Shown: positions 18,001 to 25,337, numbered from the stretch's first letter. The stretch: DNA of 64,000 nucleotides from MHLP01 sp043736515 (GCA_043736515.1 JAYTCK010000021.1:1-64000), one strand, 5' to 3'. The notes: generated from the sequence alone by a model not told the origin. Numbers and translations are program-made.

Positions 18001-18545
18001 TAGAGGGTTTTGAACGCCCACCATACGCTTTCGGAATATGATGAATCCATTGTCTTGTATTCATTTTCCATGTCCACAAAGCGGCCCATGCGCGGCACAA
18101 TGGCGCGCCACTCCTCATCGTAGCGAAAAACACTCTCTCGTGCTTTTTGGTTGAACTTTTCAATACCATATTCTTCAATATCTTTCTTGGCCTTGAAACC
18201 GAGTTCTTTCTCGATGATATTCTCGATGGGAAGCCCGTGACAGTCCCATCCCCACTGGCGACGCACGAAGCGGCCGCGCATTGTTTGGTAGCGTGGAATC
18301 ACGTCTTTTATCGTCCCCTGAAGCAAGTGCCCGTAGTGCGGAAGTCCTGTGGCAAACGGTGGGCCATCATAAAAAACGTACGGCTCATTCCCTTCTGTCT
18401 GCACAAGAGATTTCTGAAAAATACTTTCGGCCTTCCAGTGCCGAAGCACTTCTTCCTCGCGCTCCGGAATGGAGTCATTTTTTTTCAACGGTGGAGGTAC
18501 TGCCGATGCGGTACTATTGTCTTTCTTTTGTTCATCGGTGGCCAT
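15078..18545 (-). CDS. ileS: Isoleucyl-tRNA synthetase (type 2) with inserted histidine-phosphatase domain
   Basis: 1,155 residues. The synthetase body is eukaryote-like: DGPPFATGLPHYGH (HIGH region, ~residue 70), GWDCHGLPIE, DLHRPYIDRI, PEVFDCWFESGSMPYAQ and KMSKK (~residue 820). Between about residues 510 and 700 a complete histidine-phosphatase/phosphoglycerate-mutase-like domain is inserted. It has the RHG motif (TVMRHGESDSN), SPVLRTKETAA and the second histidine in LLVTHEYG. The insertion joins CNKCGKVDTLGSVSELKEK to the ELDLHRPYIDRI block, so the catalytic synthetase motifs are undisturbed. The synthetase charges tRNA-Ile; the role of the insert is unknown. Type 2 IleRS are associated with mupirocin resistance. 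TATAAT lies six bases before the ATG. Confidence 0.95.
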   Translation of the reverse strand: MATDEQKKDNSTASAVPPPLKKNDSIPEREEEVLRHWKAESIFQKSLVQTEGNEPYVFYDGPPFATGLPHYGHLLQGTIKDVIPRYQTMRGRFVRRQWGWDCHGLPIENIIEKELGFKAKKDIEEYGIEKFNQKARESVFRYDEEWRAIVPRMGRFVDMENEYKTMDSSYSESVWWAFKTLYDKKLIYEGFKSMHICPRCETTLAASEVTLAYKDIKDISVYVLFQLLEEQGTFLIAWTTTPWTLPGNVAVAVNPDVMYVVVLHGGKRYVVAKELVARVFKDKEYEIVEERKGKAFVGLSYAPIFDYYTNDEKLEHRENAWKVVGADFVTVESGTGIVHEAPAFGEEDMELAKKLKLPLIQHVGMDGRMKPEVTDFAGLQAKPKDDHTSTDVAVIKVLAAKGVLFAKEKIEHSYPHCWRCDTPLLNYAASSWFVNVTALKPRLIEENKEINWIPENAREGRFGKWLEGARDWAISRSRYWGAPLPVWKCNKCGKVDTLGSVSELKEKIGANNRYTVMRHGESDSNVRGVVSYKPEDDIHLTEKGRASVKTNASKLKDAGIDLIIASPVLRTKETAAIVAGVLGIPEADILIDPRIAEVNTGDFSGCAIETYRSYFTSTLEKFTKPSPNGENLEQMKTRIAEFLYDIDAKYKGKHILLVTHEYGSWMMDAVARGATPGEAAWMRVEGEDDYIGYAQARELQFVPIPHNSSFELDLHRPYIDRIEYLCSCELGTMRRIPEVFDCWFESGSMPYAQFHYMGDETTREGKLFMKNFPADFIAEGVDQTRGWFYSMLVLSVGLFDRAAYKSVIMTGLILAEDGQKMSKKLKNYPDPLLLAQKYGADALRFYMMNSPVVRSEELRFAASGVDEIFKKMTLRIDNVRSFYEMYAAGKAVPSEVPKSTHVLDRWILARWYETHAEVTHHLDTHELDKATRPIVPFVEDLSTWYLRRSRDRFKSEDGADRSFAIDTTGWILLQLSKLIAPFMPFLADDLYRRLPMTGQKQSVHLENWPSIGVAPSTILEEMEEARKVVTRALEIRAKAGIKVRQPLASLSAPKLSEAMKAIVSDEVNVKEVVEGNEVELDTIITPELKEEGDMRDLVRTIQDLRKKAELNPNDRIVLTIPSVLEPLLEKYKEEVMSTVGATSYVEGSALAVSRV

Positions 18546-18551
18546 AGTGGG

Positions 18552-18557
18552 ATTATA
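18552..18557 (-). promoter_or_regulatory. -10 box of leaderless type for ileS
   Basis: Perfect TATAAT, six bases (CCCACT), then ATG at 18545. No Shine-Dalgarno fits in the gap. Confidence 0.6.
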
Positions 18558-18581
18558 CTATATGTTTTAGTGCCGAGTTGC

Positions 18582-18616
18582 AAAAAAAACCCGAACAACG
18601 GTCGTTGTTCGGGCTA
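18582..18616 (-). terminator. Intrinsic terminator after the 18617-19372 gene
   Basis: Minus strand: CCCGAACAACG pairs with CGTTGTTCGGG (11 bp, 2-base loop) followed by eight T. Confidence 0.85.
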
Positions 18617-19372
18617 TTATTCACTTTTTGAAAAAGCGAGCCATAAAAGGATTTTATGACGAAGTTGAGATTGGAGATGGGAGATCTCACCGCTATTATC
18701 GATCACGAGGTGAGCGTAGGGTTTAAGCATCCGAATTTGCGCTTCAGCTTCCGCCTCGCGACGCATAAGAAATTCAGCATATGTCATTTCTGCATCCCCG
18801 GGATTTTCATTTCGGACCACGGTACGCCTGTATGCAATCTCCGGATTACATTCAAGATAGACAAGCCTGAAATTAGGCTCAGCAAGTATCGTGCCGATAT
18901 CCACTAATCTCCGAATGCCTTCGATTACAGCGACCGGGCTCCCTGAGCTCTGTTTCGAACTCCGCGCAATGATGGCTCGCTCGAGAATGTTCTCAGCGAA
19001 GATGGACCGCAGCGCCGTGGAGAGACTCTGCATGGTGACGCGGTCGACTTTTATTTCGTTGTCGTTGAATAGCCAGTTCTGCACCACCCAATCAGTAAAC
19101 TCAAGAAACCTATTTTCATGCGCTGCCCTCGCGACGATATCCCAAGGGTATACGGCACACAATCCCTCTTCGAGCGCGTGCTCGAGCTGGTCCCGATCCT
19201 CACGAGAATAGTCTCCTGCAATTTTGCGTTCATTGAACCAGACAATAAACTCGCGCAACGAATCAGAGAAGCGGAGGGAGCGCGTGCCCGGATATAACGT
19301 TTTGACATATGTTGCGGATGCAGTTTTGCCGCCGCCAATTTCGGCCACAAAACCAAGCTGAAGCTGTGCCAT
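18617..19372 (-). CDS. P-loop kinase-like protein (dNMP-kinase/AAA-like)
   Basis: 251 residues. The N-terminal Walker A is variant: AEIGGGKTAS lacks the first Gly of GxxxxGKT. A Walker-B-like VAVIEGIRRL occurs near residue 155 and an Arg-rich lid (YRRTVVRNENPGD) near residue 190. The VIxGIRRLxD and VIDNSG blocks are shared with the protein at 23627-24184 (VIDGVRRLED, VIDNSG), so the two are paralogues. The longer middle part (residues ~40-110) is unique here. The probable role is nucleotide phosphorylation, but the substrate is unknown. It is followed by a strong terminator. Confidence 0.65.
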   Translation of the reverse strand: MAQLQLGFVAEIGGGKTASATYVKTLYPGTRSLRFSDSLREFIVWFNERKIAGDYSREDRDQLEHALEEGLCAVYPWDIVARAAHENRFLEFTDWVVQNWLFNDNEIKVDRVTMQSLSTALRSIFAENILERAIIARSSKQSSGSPVAVIEGIRRLVDIGTILAEPNFRLVYLECNPEIAYRRTVVRNENPGDAEMTYAEFLMRREAEAEAQIRMLKPYAHLVIDNSGEISHLQSQLRHKILLWLAFSKSE

Positions 19373-19500
19373 GTATTCTCACAATCAAAATAACAATCTA
19401 TCCTGAATGTTAAATTATTTGCGCAAAGAAATATCTATTGACAATGAGTGTGTCACATGGGAGATTTTCACGAGAGTGATCCTCACACAAAGGAGCGGCT

Positions 19501-20598
19501 ATGAGTGTCCAGGTTATGGTGCTTGAGGGAGGCCCGGGCGGCGGCAAAACATCCGTGCTCCCCTATGTGCGTCGCTTCTTCGAGAAGATCGGCTACACAG
19601 TCTTCATTTCACCCGAAGCGGCGACCGACCTCATCAAAAGCGGAATAGTGCCCGGAAAAACTGTTCCAAACAAACTTTTCCAGAAATTGGTATTCGCAAA
19701 AATAATCGAGTCTCTTGCGGCATGCCACAAGGCGGCGAATGCGCAAAGCGACAAAAAGTGCCTAATCTTTTGTGACCGCGGACTGCGTGGCGGTCTCGCC
19801 TATACGAGCCCGGGACACTTTGCACACCTCGCAAAAAAATTCGGCACACATCCCGAGATCCTCCGCGATCACCGCGCAGCTGCCGTGTTTCATATGCGCA
19901 CTGCCGCACTGGGTGCTGAGAACTTCTATACCTGCGCAAACAACACGGCACGAGACGAAAATATTGAAGAAGCGCGTGCTCAGGATGAACGTTCCTTAAA
20001 TGCATGGGTTGGACATCCGCATCTTCGCGTAATCCCCAATGTTACGGGCAGCTCGTTCAAGCAAAAACGTAGCCGGCTGATACGCGAGATCGTTCATTTT
20101 CTTAACAAAAAAGAAATCGAGCGCAAATTTCTTGTTGAGTACCCTGATTTCAGTGTGCTCCCCCACCACGCACGCGTCCCGATCATTCAGCATTACCTCA
20201 AAAATGAAAAAGGTGAGAAGTGGCGGGTACGTGTACGAGGTGAGAGCAACGCACGCCTCTATACAGAAACAAAAAAGACGGGCGGAATCGGACTCTCATG
20301 CCACGAAGACGAGCATGTCATCACAAAGAATAAACACCACCATCTCGTCATGACCGCCCTTGATCGCACGCGCCAGCCGATCGAAAAGTACCGTCACTGC
20401 TTTGTCTTCGAAAATCAGTACTTTGAACTTGACGTCTTTAAGGATCCCAAACTCCCCTGTGCCGTCCTTGAGATTGAGCTTTTATCAGAGCATCAGCACG
20501 TGTCCCTGCCGCCATTTCTCAAAGTGATAAGAGAAGTGACCATGGACCCAGCATGGAAAAATAGCGCAATCGCAAAGCGTATTCCTGCTCTTCTCTAG
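19501..20598 (+). CDS. P-loop NTPase fused to a CYTH domain (Ttd14-like)
   Basis: 365 residues. The N-terminal AAA_28-type domain has Walker A GGPGGGKTS (residues 9-17), FISPEAATDLI and a Walker-B-like LIFCDRGLRGG. From about residue 203 a CYTH (triphosphate tunnel) domain follows, marked by the EIERKFLV strand (ExExK family signature) and later acidic strands FELDVF and VLEIELL. CYTH domains bind or hydrolyse triphosphates. The same domain pair occurs in the eukaryotic Ttd14 protein. Its function in bacteria is not established. Shine-Dalgarno AAAGGAG precedes the ATG and TTGACA lies at 19438-19443. A terminator follows. Confidence 0.8.
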   Translation: MSVQVMVLEGGPGGGKTSVLPYVRRFFEKIGYTVFISPEAATDLIKSGIVPGKTVPNKLFQKLVFAKIIESLAACHKAANAQSDKKCLIFCDRGLRGGLAYTSPGHFAHLAKKFGTHPEILRDHRAAAVFHMRTAALGAENFYTCANNTARDENIEEARAQDERSLNAWVGHPHLRVIPNVTGSSFKQKRSRLIREIVHFLNKKEIERKFLVEYPDFSVLPHHARVPIIQHYLKNEKGEKWRVRVRGESNARLYTETKKTGGIGLSCHEDEHVITKNKHHHLVMTALDRTRQPIEKYRHCFVFENQYFELDVFKDPKLPCAVLEIELLSEHQHVSLPPFLKVIREVTMDPAWKNSAIAKRIPALL

Positions 20599-20603
20599 TC
20601 TTA

Positions 20604-20629
20604 TGCCCCATTACTGGGGCATTTTTTCT
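20604..20629 (+). terminator. Intrinsic terminator of the P-loop/CYTH gene
   Basis: TGCCCCA pairs across TTACT with GGGGCA, then six T. Confidence 0.85.
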
Positions 20630-20637
20630 TCTGCACA

Positions 20638-20889
20638 CTACAGATTGTGCATGTATACTGTGTCATTCCAATTCGCAACACCCTCAAGTGCGACGATGTC
20701 ATCTTTGAGCTGGCGCTCATGAGTATCAAGCATCAGCATTTCCCGATTACGCTTTTTATTTTCTACAAATATCTCATAAGTATGGTAGCGATACAAAAAA
20801 CCCGCAATCAAACAGTTTGCAATAACGGCCATCACCACAAGGATGGTGAAGCCGTTTAATTGAATGATTTCTTTACGTTCGTTATTCAT
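20638..20889 (-). CDS. Small single-pass membrane protein, unknown
   Basis: 83 residues. A short polar N-terminus precedes one membrane helix (GFTILVVMAVIANCLIAGFL, about residues 13-32) and a charged, helix-prone tail (NKKRNREMLMLDTHERQLKDD). It starts one base after the stop of the neighbouring small membrane protein gene, so the two are probably cotranslated. The layout (short N-terminus, one helix, coiled-coil-like tail) resembles FtsB/FtsL-type divisome proteins, but no specific sequence signature supports that. Confidence 0.55.
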   Translation of the reverse strand: MNNERKEIIQLNGFTILVVMAVIANCLIAGFLYRYHTYEIFVENKKRNREMLMLDTHERQLKDDIVALEGVANWNDTVYMHNL

Positions 20890-20890
20890 G

Positions 20891-21124
20891 TTATTTAAGG
20901 ATTGAGGTGGTCGTACTTGCGCGTAACTGGTCGCGATATAGGGTGAGCTTGGTTATTTGCAGTTCCGCCTGTGTTCGTTCATAGGCATTTTGAGCACGCA
21001 GTTTCGTCATACTCATTTCGTGAAGCGCGTACCCAACAAGCAGCGTCCCTATCATTGTAGCGCCGATAATTTTCCACACGCTCTTCATTGGTGTTTGCTC
21101 TGTTGTTGGGGTTTCAGTTTCCAT
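20891..21124 (-). CDS. Small single-pass membrane protein, unknown
   Basis: 77 residues. A Thr/Pro/Glu-rich N-terminus is followed by a membrane helix (WKIIGATMIGTLLVGYALHE, about residues 17-36) and an amphipathic, coiled-coil-like tail (LRAQNAYERTQAELQITKL). It lies just downstream of argS and one base upstream of the next small membrane protein, suggesting an argS-linked operon. I do not recognise a family. Confidence 0.55.
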   Translation of the reverse strand: METETPTTEQTPMKSVWKIIGATMIGTLLVGYALHEMSMTKLRAQNAYERTQAELQITKLTLYRDQLRASTTTSILK

Positions 21125-21155
21125 ATTTATGATTTTATAGGATTTTCATTCTTGA

Positions 21156-22808
21156 TTACATCTTAGTTGGTGCGGGGATGCCAAGCAACCCTAAACCTTG
21201 TTTCAGAATACACGAGGTCATTTCTACGAGTGCGAGCTTGTATGGCTCGTCCGGAGCACCGTCGAGTACAATCGTATTGCCGTAAAACCCATTAAACTCT
21301 CGCGCGAGCTCAATTAAGTAGGTCGCCACATAGTGCGGCTGGCGTTCAGCTTGGGCGCGAAGCACGATCTCGGGGAATCGTAGGATGTGCTTATGGAGTG
21401 AGGGGACTTCTGTATGCACCATTGTAGAGACATCACTTTTCTTGCCCTCCCCCTTTGCGAGAAGCGATCGTGTACGAGCATATGTGTACTGAAGGTACGG
21501 CCCGGAATCCCCCTCGAAAGAGAGCGATTGCTCAAAATCAAAAATAATATCTTTGCCGGAAGCCTGGCGCAGAATTGAATATTTTATTGCACCAATTGCA
21601 ACTTGCTCCGCGATCGTATTTTTTTCCTCGTCGGAAAACTTACTCTCGGCAATTTTTGCACATGCTTTTACTTTCGTTTCCTCAATGAGCGACTCTGCGG
21701 TGATGACATCTCCTGTGCGTGACGACATCTTACCAGTAGGTAGCCTCAGCATTCCGTGGGAATAGTGCTCCGTCTTCGCTCTCAAGTCTGGCAAAACTTT
21801 ACTCATTGCATCAAGGAGAACCTTGAAGTAGTCGTTAATTTCATTTCCTGTAATGATGATTGAAATGTCGTAGGAAAATTTATCATATTTGATTTTTGCA
21901 AAACCAAGCTCTTTTGCTTCATATGTGGGTAGTCCTTCTTTATTGATGAATACACGAGTATGCAATCCTTTTGACTCATCACCCTTATAGACCACAGCAC
22001 CATCGCTTTTTTCAAAAATATCTGGGCGCTGCAGAACAAGCTCCTTACCAAAGCCCCCCGTCTCACTTTCAAAAAAATACTCATCGAATTGGGTTCCGAG
22101 GCGCTTATAGATTTTCTCAAAATATTCGAGACTTTCTTTCCGTCCCGCATCATAGAGTGCGTTGATTGCCTCATCCGAACGCACATAGATTTTTTTATTT
22201 AATTCGGAAATTTCCGTTTTTGCCTCATCGCTCGCACGTGCCCCTGCCGCATATGCCTGTGCCCACGAAAGTTCCGGGTTATGCGATTTTCCCCACATCG
22301 CCTTCGCCACATGAAGTCCCACATCGCCCTGATAACAGGCGCGTTTTGTTTCAGCGCCCGAGACTTCAATGAGACGAGATATGGACTCGCCAATAGTGTT
22401 CGCCATCAGGTGGCCGATATGAAATTCCTTAAACGGATTAGGGTCGGTGTATTCGACAATAACTTTTTTGCCATTAAGGGTATCGTTCGCACCGAATTGT
22501 TCGCCCAGAGCGAGTGCGGCATCGAGCGCCTGTGCAAAATAGTCTTTTGAAAGGGTAAAATTAATGAATCCGGGACCGGCAATTTCAATTGCGGCAATAT
22601 TGGGATCGTTGACTGCGTTCAATTTCGCCACAATTTCCTCTGCCAGCTGCCGAGGATTTTTGCCCGCTTTTTTCGCTCCAGCCATAGCGACATTGGTCGC
22701 CCAATCTCCATGGCTTAAATCAGCGGGGTGTTCCAAAAGAACAGGAATGTCGTTTATTCCCAGTCCCCCCAAAATATTTACCAAATACTGCTTCAACGCT
22801 GTGTCCAT
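21156..22808 (-). CDS. argS: Arginyl-tRNA synthetase
   Basis: Class I synthetase of 550 residues. The N-terminal Add1 tRNA-binding domain (DIPVLLEHPADLSHGDWATNVAM) is followed by HIGH in FKEFHIGHLMANTIGES, a KMSK-equivalent KMSSRTGDV and the C-terminal DALR anticodon-binding domain. Charges tRNA-Arg. The ATG at 22808 is chosen because TACTAT lies exactly six bases upstream, and an in-frame TTG upstream is implausible. Confidence 0.95.
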   Translation of the reverse strand: MDTALKQYLVNILGGLGINDIPVLLEHPADLSHGDWATNVAMAGAKKAGKNPRQLAEEIVAKLNAVNDPNIAAIEIAGPGFINFTLSKDYFAQALDAALALGEQFGANDTLNGKKVIVEYTDPNPFKEFHIGHLMANTIGESISRLIEVSGAETKRACYQGDVGLHVAKAMWGKSHNPELSWAQAYAAGARASDEAKTEISELNKKIYVRSDEAINALYDAGRKESLEYFEKIYKRLGTQFDEYFFESETGGFGKELVLQRPDIFEKSDGAVVYKGDESKGLHTRVFINKEGLPTYEAKELGFAKIKYDKFSYDISIIITGNEINDYFKVLLDAMSKVLPDLRAKTEHYSHGMLRLPTGKMSSRTGDVITAESLIEETKVKACAKIAESKFSDEEKNTIAEQVAIGAIKYSILRQASGKDIIFDFEQSLSFEGDSGPYLQYTYARTRSLLAKGEGKKSDVSTMVHTEVPSLHKHILRFPEIVLRAQAERQPHYVATYLIELAREFNGFYGNTIVLDGAPDEPYKLALVEMTSCILKQGLGLLGIPAPTKM

Positions 22809-22814
22809 AGAGAG

Positions 22815-22820
22815 ATAGTA
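22815..22820 (-). promoter_or_regulatory. -10-like box of leaderless type for argS
   Basis: TACTAT, six bases (CTCTCT), ATG at 22808. Confidence 0.35.
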
Positions 22821-22871
22821 ACATAGGCGCAAAAAGAAAAAAGCCCGGATCTATGACCCTGGCTTCTTTGG

Positions 22872-23558
22872 TTATACAATTCCTTTTTCTTTGAGATATG
22901 CGTAGATCTCTTCGTGGATGACTTCTTTTGGTCGAAGCGTCTGACTGTCCGCCATGCAGTTAATCACTTTCCATCCCTCGCGAGTTGCCACTTCGAGATA
23001 TGCACCTGAAGCCTTTTGCAAATGACTGAGATCGGCCTCGTGAATATCACGCTTTTTACCCTGGGTGTATTCTCGTGCAGCTTTTTTGTCCACGAGCATC
23101 TGCCCAACTTCAGGGGGCACATACAAGAGGACGTTCGCATCAGGACGCGGCAATTCAAATATGCCGTACTCAAGCTCTTTCAGCCATTCAATGCATTCCG
23201 CACGTTCTGTAGGATCATCGATCTTCCCTGCCTGATGACCCATGTTAGAAGAAACATAACGGTTGCTCACAATGATGGCACCTTCTTGGAGCGACTTCCG
23301 CATGTCGAAGGAAGCATCGTAACGATCAAGCGCATAAAAGAGCGATGCTTTCTTGGCTCCAATTGTTTCAAGCGGTCCGTATTCCCCGCGCAAATATCTT
23401 TCCACAAAATATGCTGAAGGGTTTTTATATCGTGGAAAATCAGCAAGCGATGCGTTTCTGCCTTCTCTCGCCAGTCGCTCAATGAGCATCCCCGCATGAG
23501 TGGCTTTTCCTGAGCCATCAGTGCCGTCAATTACCACAAGTTTGCCGAGTGTGTTCAT
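22872..23558 (-). CDS. tmk: Thymidylate kinase
   Basis: 228 residues, with the dTMP-kinase P-loop IDGTDGSGKATH (Ala in place of the usual Ser after Lys), the DRYDAS/VSNRYVSSN motif that binds dTMP, and a lid region with Lys/Arg (KKAAREYTQGKKRD). It phosphorylates dTMP to dTDP. Neighbours at 23627 (dNMP-kinase-like) and 24195 (dCMP deaminase) make this a deoxynucleotide salvage cluster. The minus-strand upstream region contains a hairpin at 23592-23613. Confidence 0.88.
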   Translation of the reverse strand: MNTLGKLVVIDGTDGSGKATHAGMLIERLAREGRNASLADFPRYKNPSAYFVERYLRGEYGPLETIGAKKASLFYALDRYDASFDMRKSLQEGAIIVSNRYVSSNMGHQAGKIDDPTERAECIEWLKELEYGIFELPRPDANVLLYVPPEVGQMLVDKKAAREYTQGKKRDIHEADLSHLQKASGAYLEVATREGWKVINCMADSQTLRPKEVIHEEIYAYLKEKGIV

Positions 23559-23591
23559 ATTATTACCCTAAAGATCTTGTACTATTAACAT

Positions 23592-23625
23592 TCTCGCACG
23601 GAGAGAGCCGTGCGACGAATTTTTT
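23592..23625. terminator. Hairpin in the tmk leader region
   Basis: TCGCACGG pairs across AGAGA with CCGTGCGA. A T-rich stretch follows on the plus strand, though all flanking genes run on the minus strand. The role is therefore unclear. Confidence 0.4.
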
Positions 23626-23626
23626 A

Positions 23627-24184
23627 CTACTCTCCGTACTTTTTGACGATTGCGTCAAGCGCAGCTTGGAGCTCAGGAAGACTCCCCGAGTTATCAATCA
23701 CATCAGCGGCAAAAGCTTCCAGCTGTGTAATGCCGCGCTCTGCTTCGCGTTGATGATCTCTTTCAAATTCTTCAAATGTCTTCGTCGCATCGTCGGCCTT
23801 TTCCCCGCGCTTCACCATGCGTTCGTACCGTGTGCGCATGGGGGCGCTAATATAGCAGAGTTTAAAATCAGGTAATTCCCGCAAATACTTCACATCTTCA
23901 AGTCTTCTCACCCCGTCGATCACAATAAGATTTGCGGTGGCGCCACGCGCATCTTCAAACATGATCTTTGCGAGCAGATCTTCACCAAATTCTTTACGCA
24001 ACGATGAAGAGAGGCGCTGCAGTGTGTCGCGATCAGTAGCAAGGTGGAGGCGCCCTACAATATCAAAAAGGGGCGTTGAGAAACGAAAGGTTTCCGCAGC
24101 AAACTTTTCTCGGAGATAGTCCGCACAGGTACCCTTTCCCGCGGCAATTTCTCCAGCAAAACCTAAAATTATTTTTTTTGGCAT
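23627..24184 (-). CDS. Nucleoside-monophosphate-kinase-like P-loop protein
   Basis: 185 residues from the ATG at 24184, ten bases after the dCMP deaminase stop. The P-loop GFAGEIAAGKGT has the GxxxxGKGT form of adenylate-kinase-like enzymes. VIDGVRRLED is a Walker-B-like strand, and an Arg-rich lid (MRTRYERMVKRGEKADD) follows. VIDNSGSLPEL near the C-terminus matches the paralogue at 18617-19372. Dephospho-CoA kinase is an alternative fold relative. The likely role is phosphorylation of a (deoxy)nucleoside monophosphate, given neighbours tmk and dCMP deaminase. Confidence 0.7.
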   Translation of the reverse strand: MPKKIILGFAGEIAAGKGTCADYLREKFAAETFRFSTPLFDIVGRLHLATDRDTLQRLSSSLRKEFGEDLLAKIMFEDARGATANLIVIDGVRRLEDVKYLRELPDFKLCYISAPMRTRYERMVKRGEKADDATKTFEEFERDHQREAERGITQLEAFAADVIDNSGSLPELQAALDAIVKKYGE

Positions 24185-24194
24185 TATGTAAAAA

Positions 24195-24713
24195 TTATTC
24201 GTCTTCGTCATCCGACATATTTGCATATATTTCCACCTCTTTTGAAAGTAATTCGAATTCCACTCCCGCATCACGGAGCACTTCCTTGCTCCGTGCAGCC
24301 GCATGATAATCTTTCTTTGCAACCACGCGAATGATACCCGCATTAACGATGAGTTTTGCGCAGGTGTAACAAGGAGTCATGTGTGCATATAATGTCGCAC
24401 CCTCAAGTGCGGCACCGATACGCGCAGCCTGAGCGATTACATTTTGCTCCGCATGTGTCGTTCGTACGCAATGTTGCGTCTTCGTCCCGTCTGCGTGGGT
24501 CACCGTATGGAGCTCATGTGCAAGATCGTCGCATGACGGAAGCCCGGCCGGAGCACCGACATATCCCGTCGCAAGTATGCGCTTGTCGCGCACCGCGACA
24601 CAACCGCTGCGTCCCCTATCGCACGTTGCACGAGTTCCCACGACCTCGGCGATCTGCATGAAATATTCATCCCATGTGGGGCGCTTATAGGGAGTATTTT
24701 CTTCCGTCTTCAT
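24195..24713 (-). CDS. dCMP/cytidine deaminase family protein
   Basis: 172 residues from the ATG at 24713. Zinc deaminase motif: THAEQN (His-Ala-Glu) and PCYTCAK (PCxxC), with a second Cys/His cluster (CDRGRSGCVAV ... TQHCVRT) typical of ComEB-type dCMP deaminases. It converts dCMP to dUMP, feeding thymidylate synthesis, and sits upstream of two nucleotide kinases. TATACT with TGC extension lies six bases before the ATG, so the transcript is probably leaderless. Longer in-frame starts upstream would remove this promoter. Confidence 0.9.
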   Translation of the reverse strand: MKTEENTPYKRPTWDEYFMQIAEVVGTRATCDRGRSGCVAVRDKRILATGYVGAPAGLPSCDDLAHELHTVTHADGTKTQHCVRTTHAEQNVIAQAARIGAALEGATLYAHMTPCYTCAKLIVNAGIIRVVAKKDYHAAARSKEVLRDAGVEFELLSKEVEIYANMSDDEDE

Positions 24714-24719
24714 TTGGTC

Positions 24720-24725
24720 AGTATA
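24720..24725 (-). promoter_or_regulatory. Extended -10 box of leaderless type for the dCMP deaminase gene
   Basis: TGC-TATACT, six bases (GACCAA), ATG at 24713. Confidence 0.6.
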
Positions 24726-24777
24726 GCAAACAAAACGCACTCCTCGTCTGTTGACAAACCACACACCTCAACTGTTA

Positions 24778-24805
24778 TTGACCGAATACGTAGCTGGTGT
24801 ATCCT
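24778..24805 (+). promoter_or_regulatory. Promoter of the 42-aa gene
   Basis: TTGACC, 16 bases, TATCCT. Diverges from the deaminase promoter. Confidence 0.55.
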
Positions 24806-24838
24806 AAAAGGAGGTGTTTTCCTGCTTAAGGAGTTCCC

Positions 24839-24967
24839 ATGAAAACGTTTTTCGCAATCCTGTTTGGTGCCGCTCTTGCCGTATTCTTCCTCGCCCCAAA
24901 AGCCTTTCCCGTGATCGAGAAAAAGCGCCCCCAAAAGCCCTCCCTAAAAATCGTTTCTTCCAAATAA
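24839..24967 (+). CDS. 42-residue hydrophobic peptide gene
   Basis: A short gene with a full set of signals: promoter at 24778-24805, Shine-Dalgarno AAGGAG five bases before the ATG, and an intrinsic terminator right after the stop. The peptide has a Met-Lys start, one hydrophobic segment (FFAILFGAALAVFFLAP) and a Lys/Pro-rich tail. It could be a membrane microprotein or a small secreted peptide. Unrecognised. Confidence 0.6.
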   Translation: MKTFFAILFGAALAVFFLAPKAFPVIEKKRPQKPSLKIVSSK

Positions 24968-24978
24968 GCAGAAACAAA

Positions 24979-25004
24979 AACAGACCCCCGCGGTCTGTTT
25001 TTTT
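24979..25004 (+). terminator. Intrinsic terminator
   Basis: AACAGACC pairs with GGTCTGTT, then T-run. Nearly the same hairpin recurs at 25311-25337. Confidence 0.85.
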
Positions 25005-25067
25005 CTATCATCATCTAGCCAACCCGGAGAAATAAGGTACTATTACTGAGAGACACCACAAAAAGGA

Positions 25068-25304
25068 ATGAGCGTGAACAAACAAAAGATTCTCGAGACC
25101 ATTGCAGAAGCAATCGACAGACTTGAGGCAGAAGGTGAGCACCTTGTCGCCGATATGGATCTCCGTTCCATATCGAATGAACAAATCAGTACAGAGGTCC
25201 ACCTCCAAAACGGAGAATTTGTGTACTTTCGTTTCTCTACACGTGCATATATCGACCACCAGAACGAAGGACAAAAAAGAGTCTCGGAATTGTATCGAGA
25301 CTGA
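25068..25304 (+). CDS. Small unknown protein (~76-78 aa)
   Basis: 78 residues, acidic, with no signal or membrane segment. An N-terminal helix (KQKILETIAEAIDRLEAEGE) is followed by strands (EVHLQNGEFVYFRF). A GTG at 25074 is a likely true start, because the Shine-Dalgarno AAAGGA lies six bases before it but touches the ATG at 25068. It is bracketed by two near-identical terminators, so it is an independent unit. Family not recognised. Confidence 0.6.
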   Translation: MSVNKQKILETIAEAIDRLEAEGEHLVADMDLRSISNEQISTEVHLQNGEFVYFRFSTRAYIDHQNEGQKRVSELYRD

Positions 25305-25310
25305 AACAAA

Positions 25311-25337
25311 AACAGACCCCCACGGTCTGTTTTTTTA
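25311..25337 (+). terminator. Intrinsic terminator
   Basis: AACAGACC / GGTCTGTT stem with T-run, following the stop at 25304. Confidence 0.85.
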
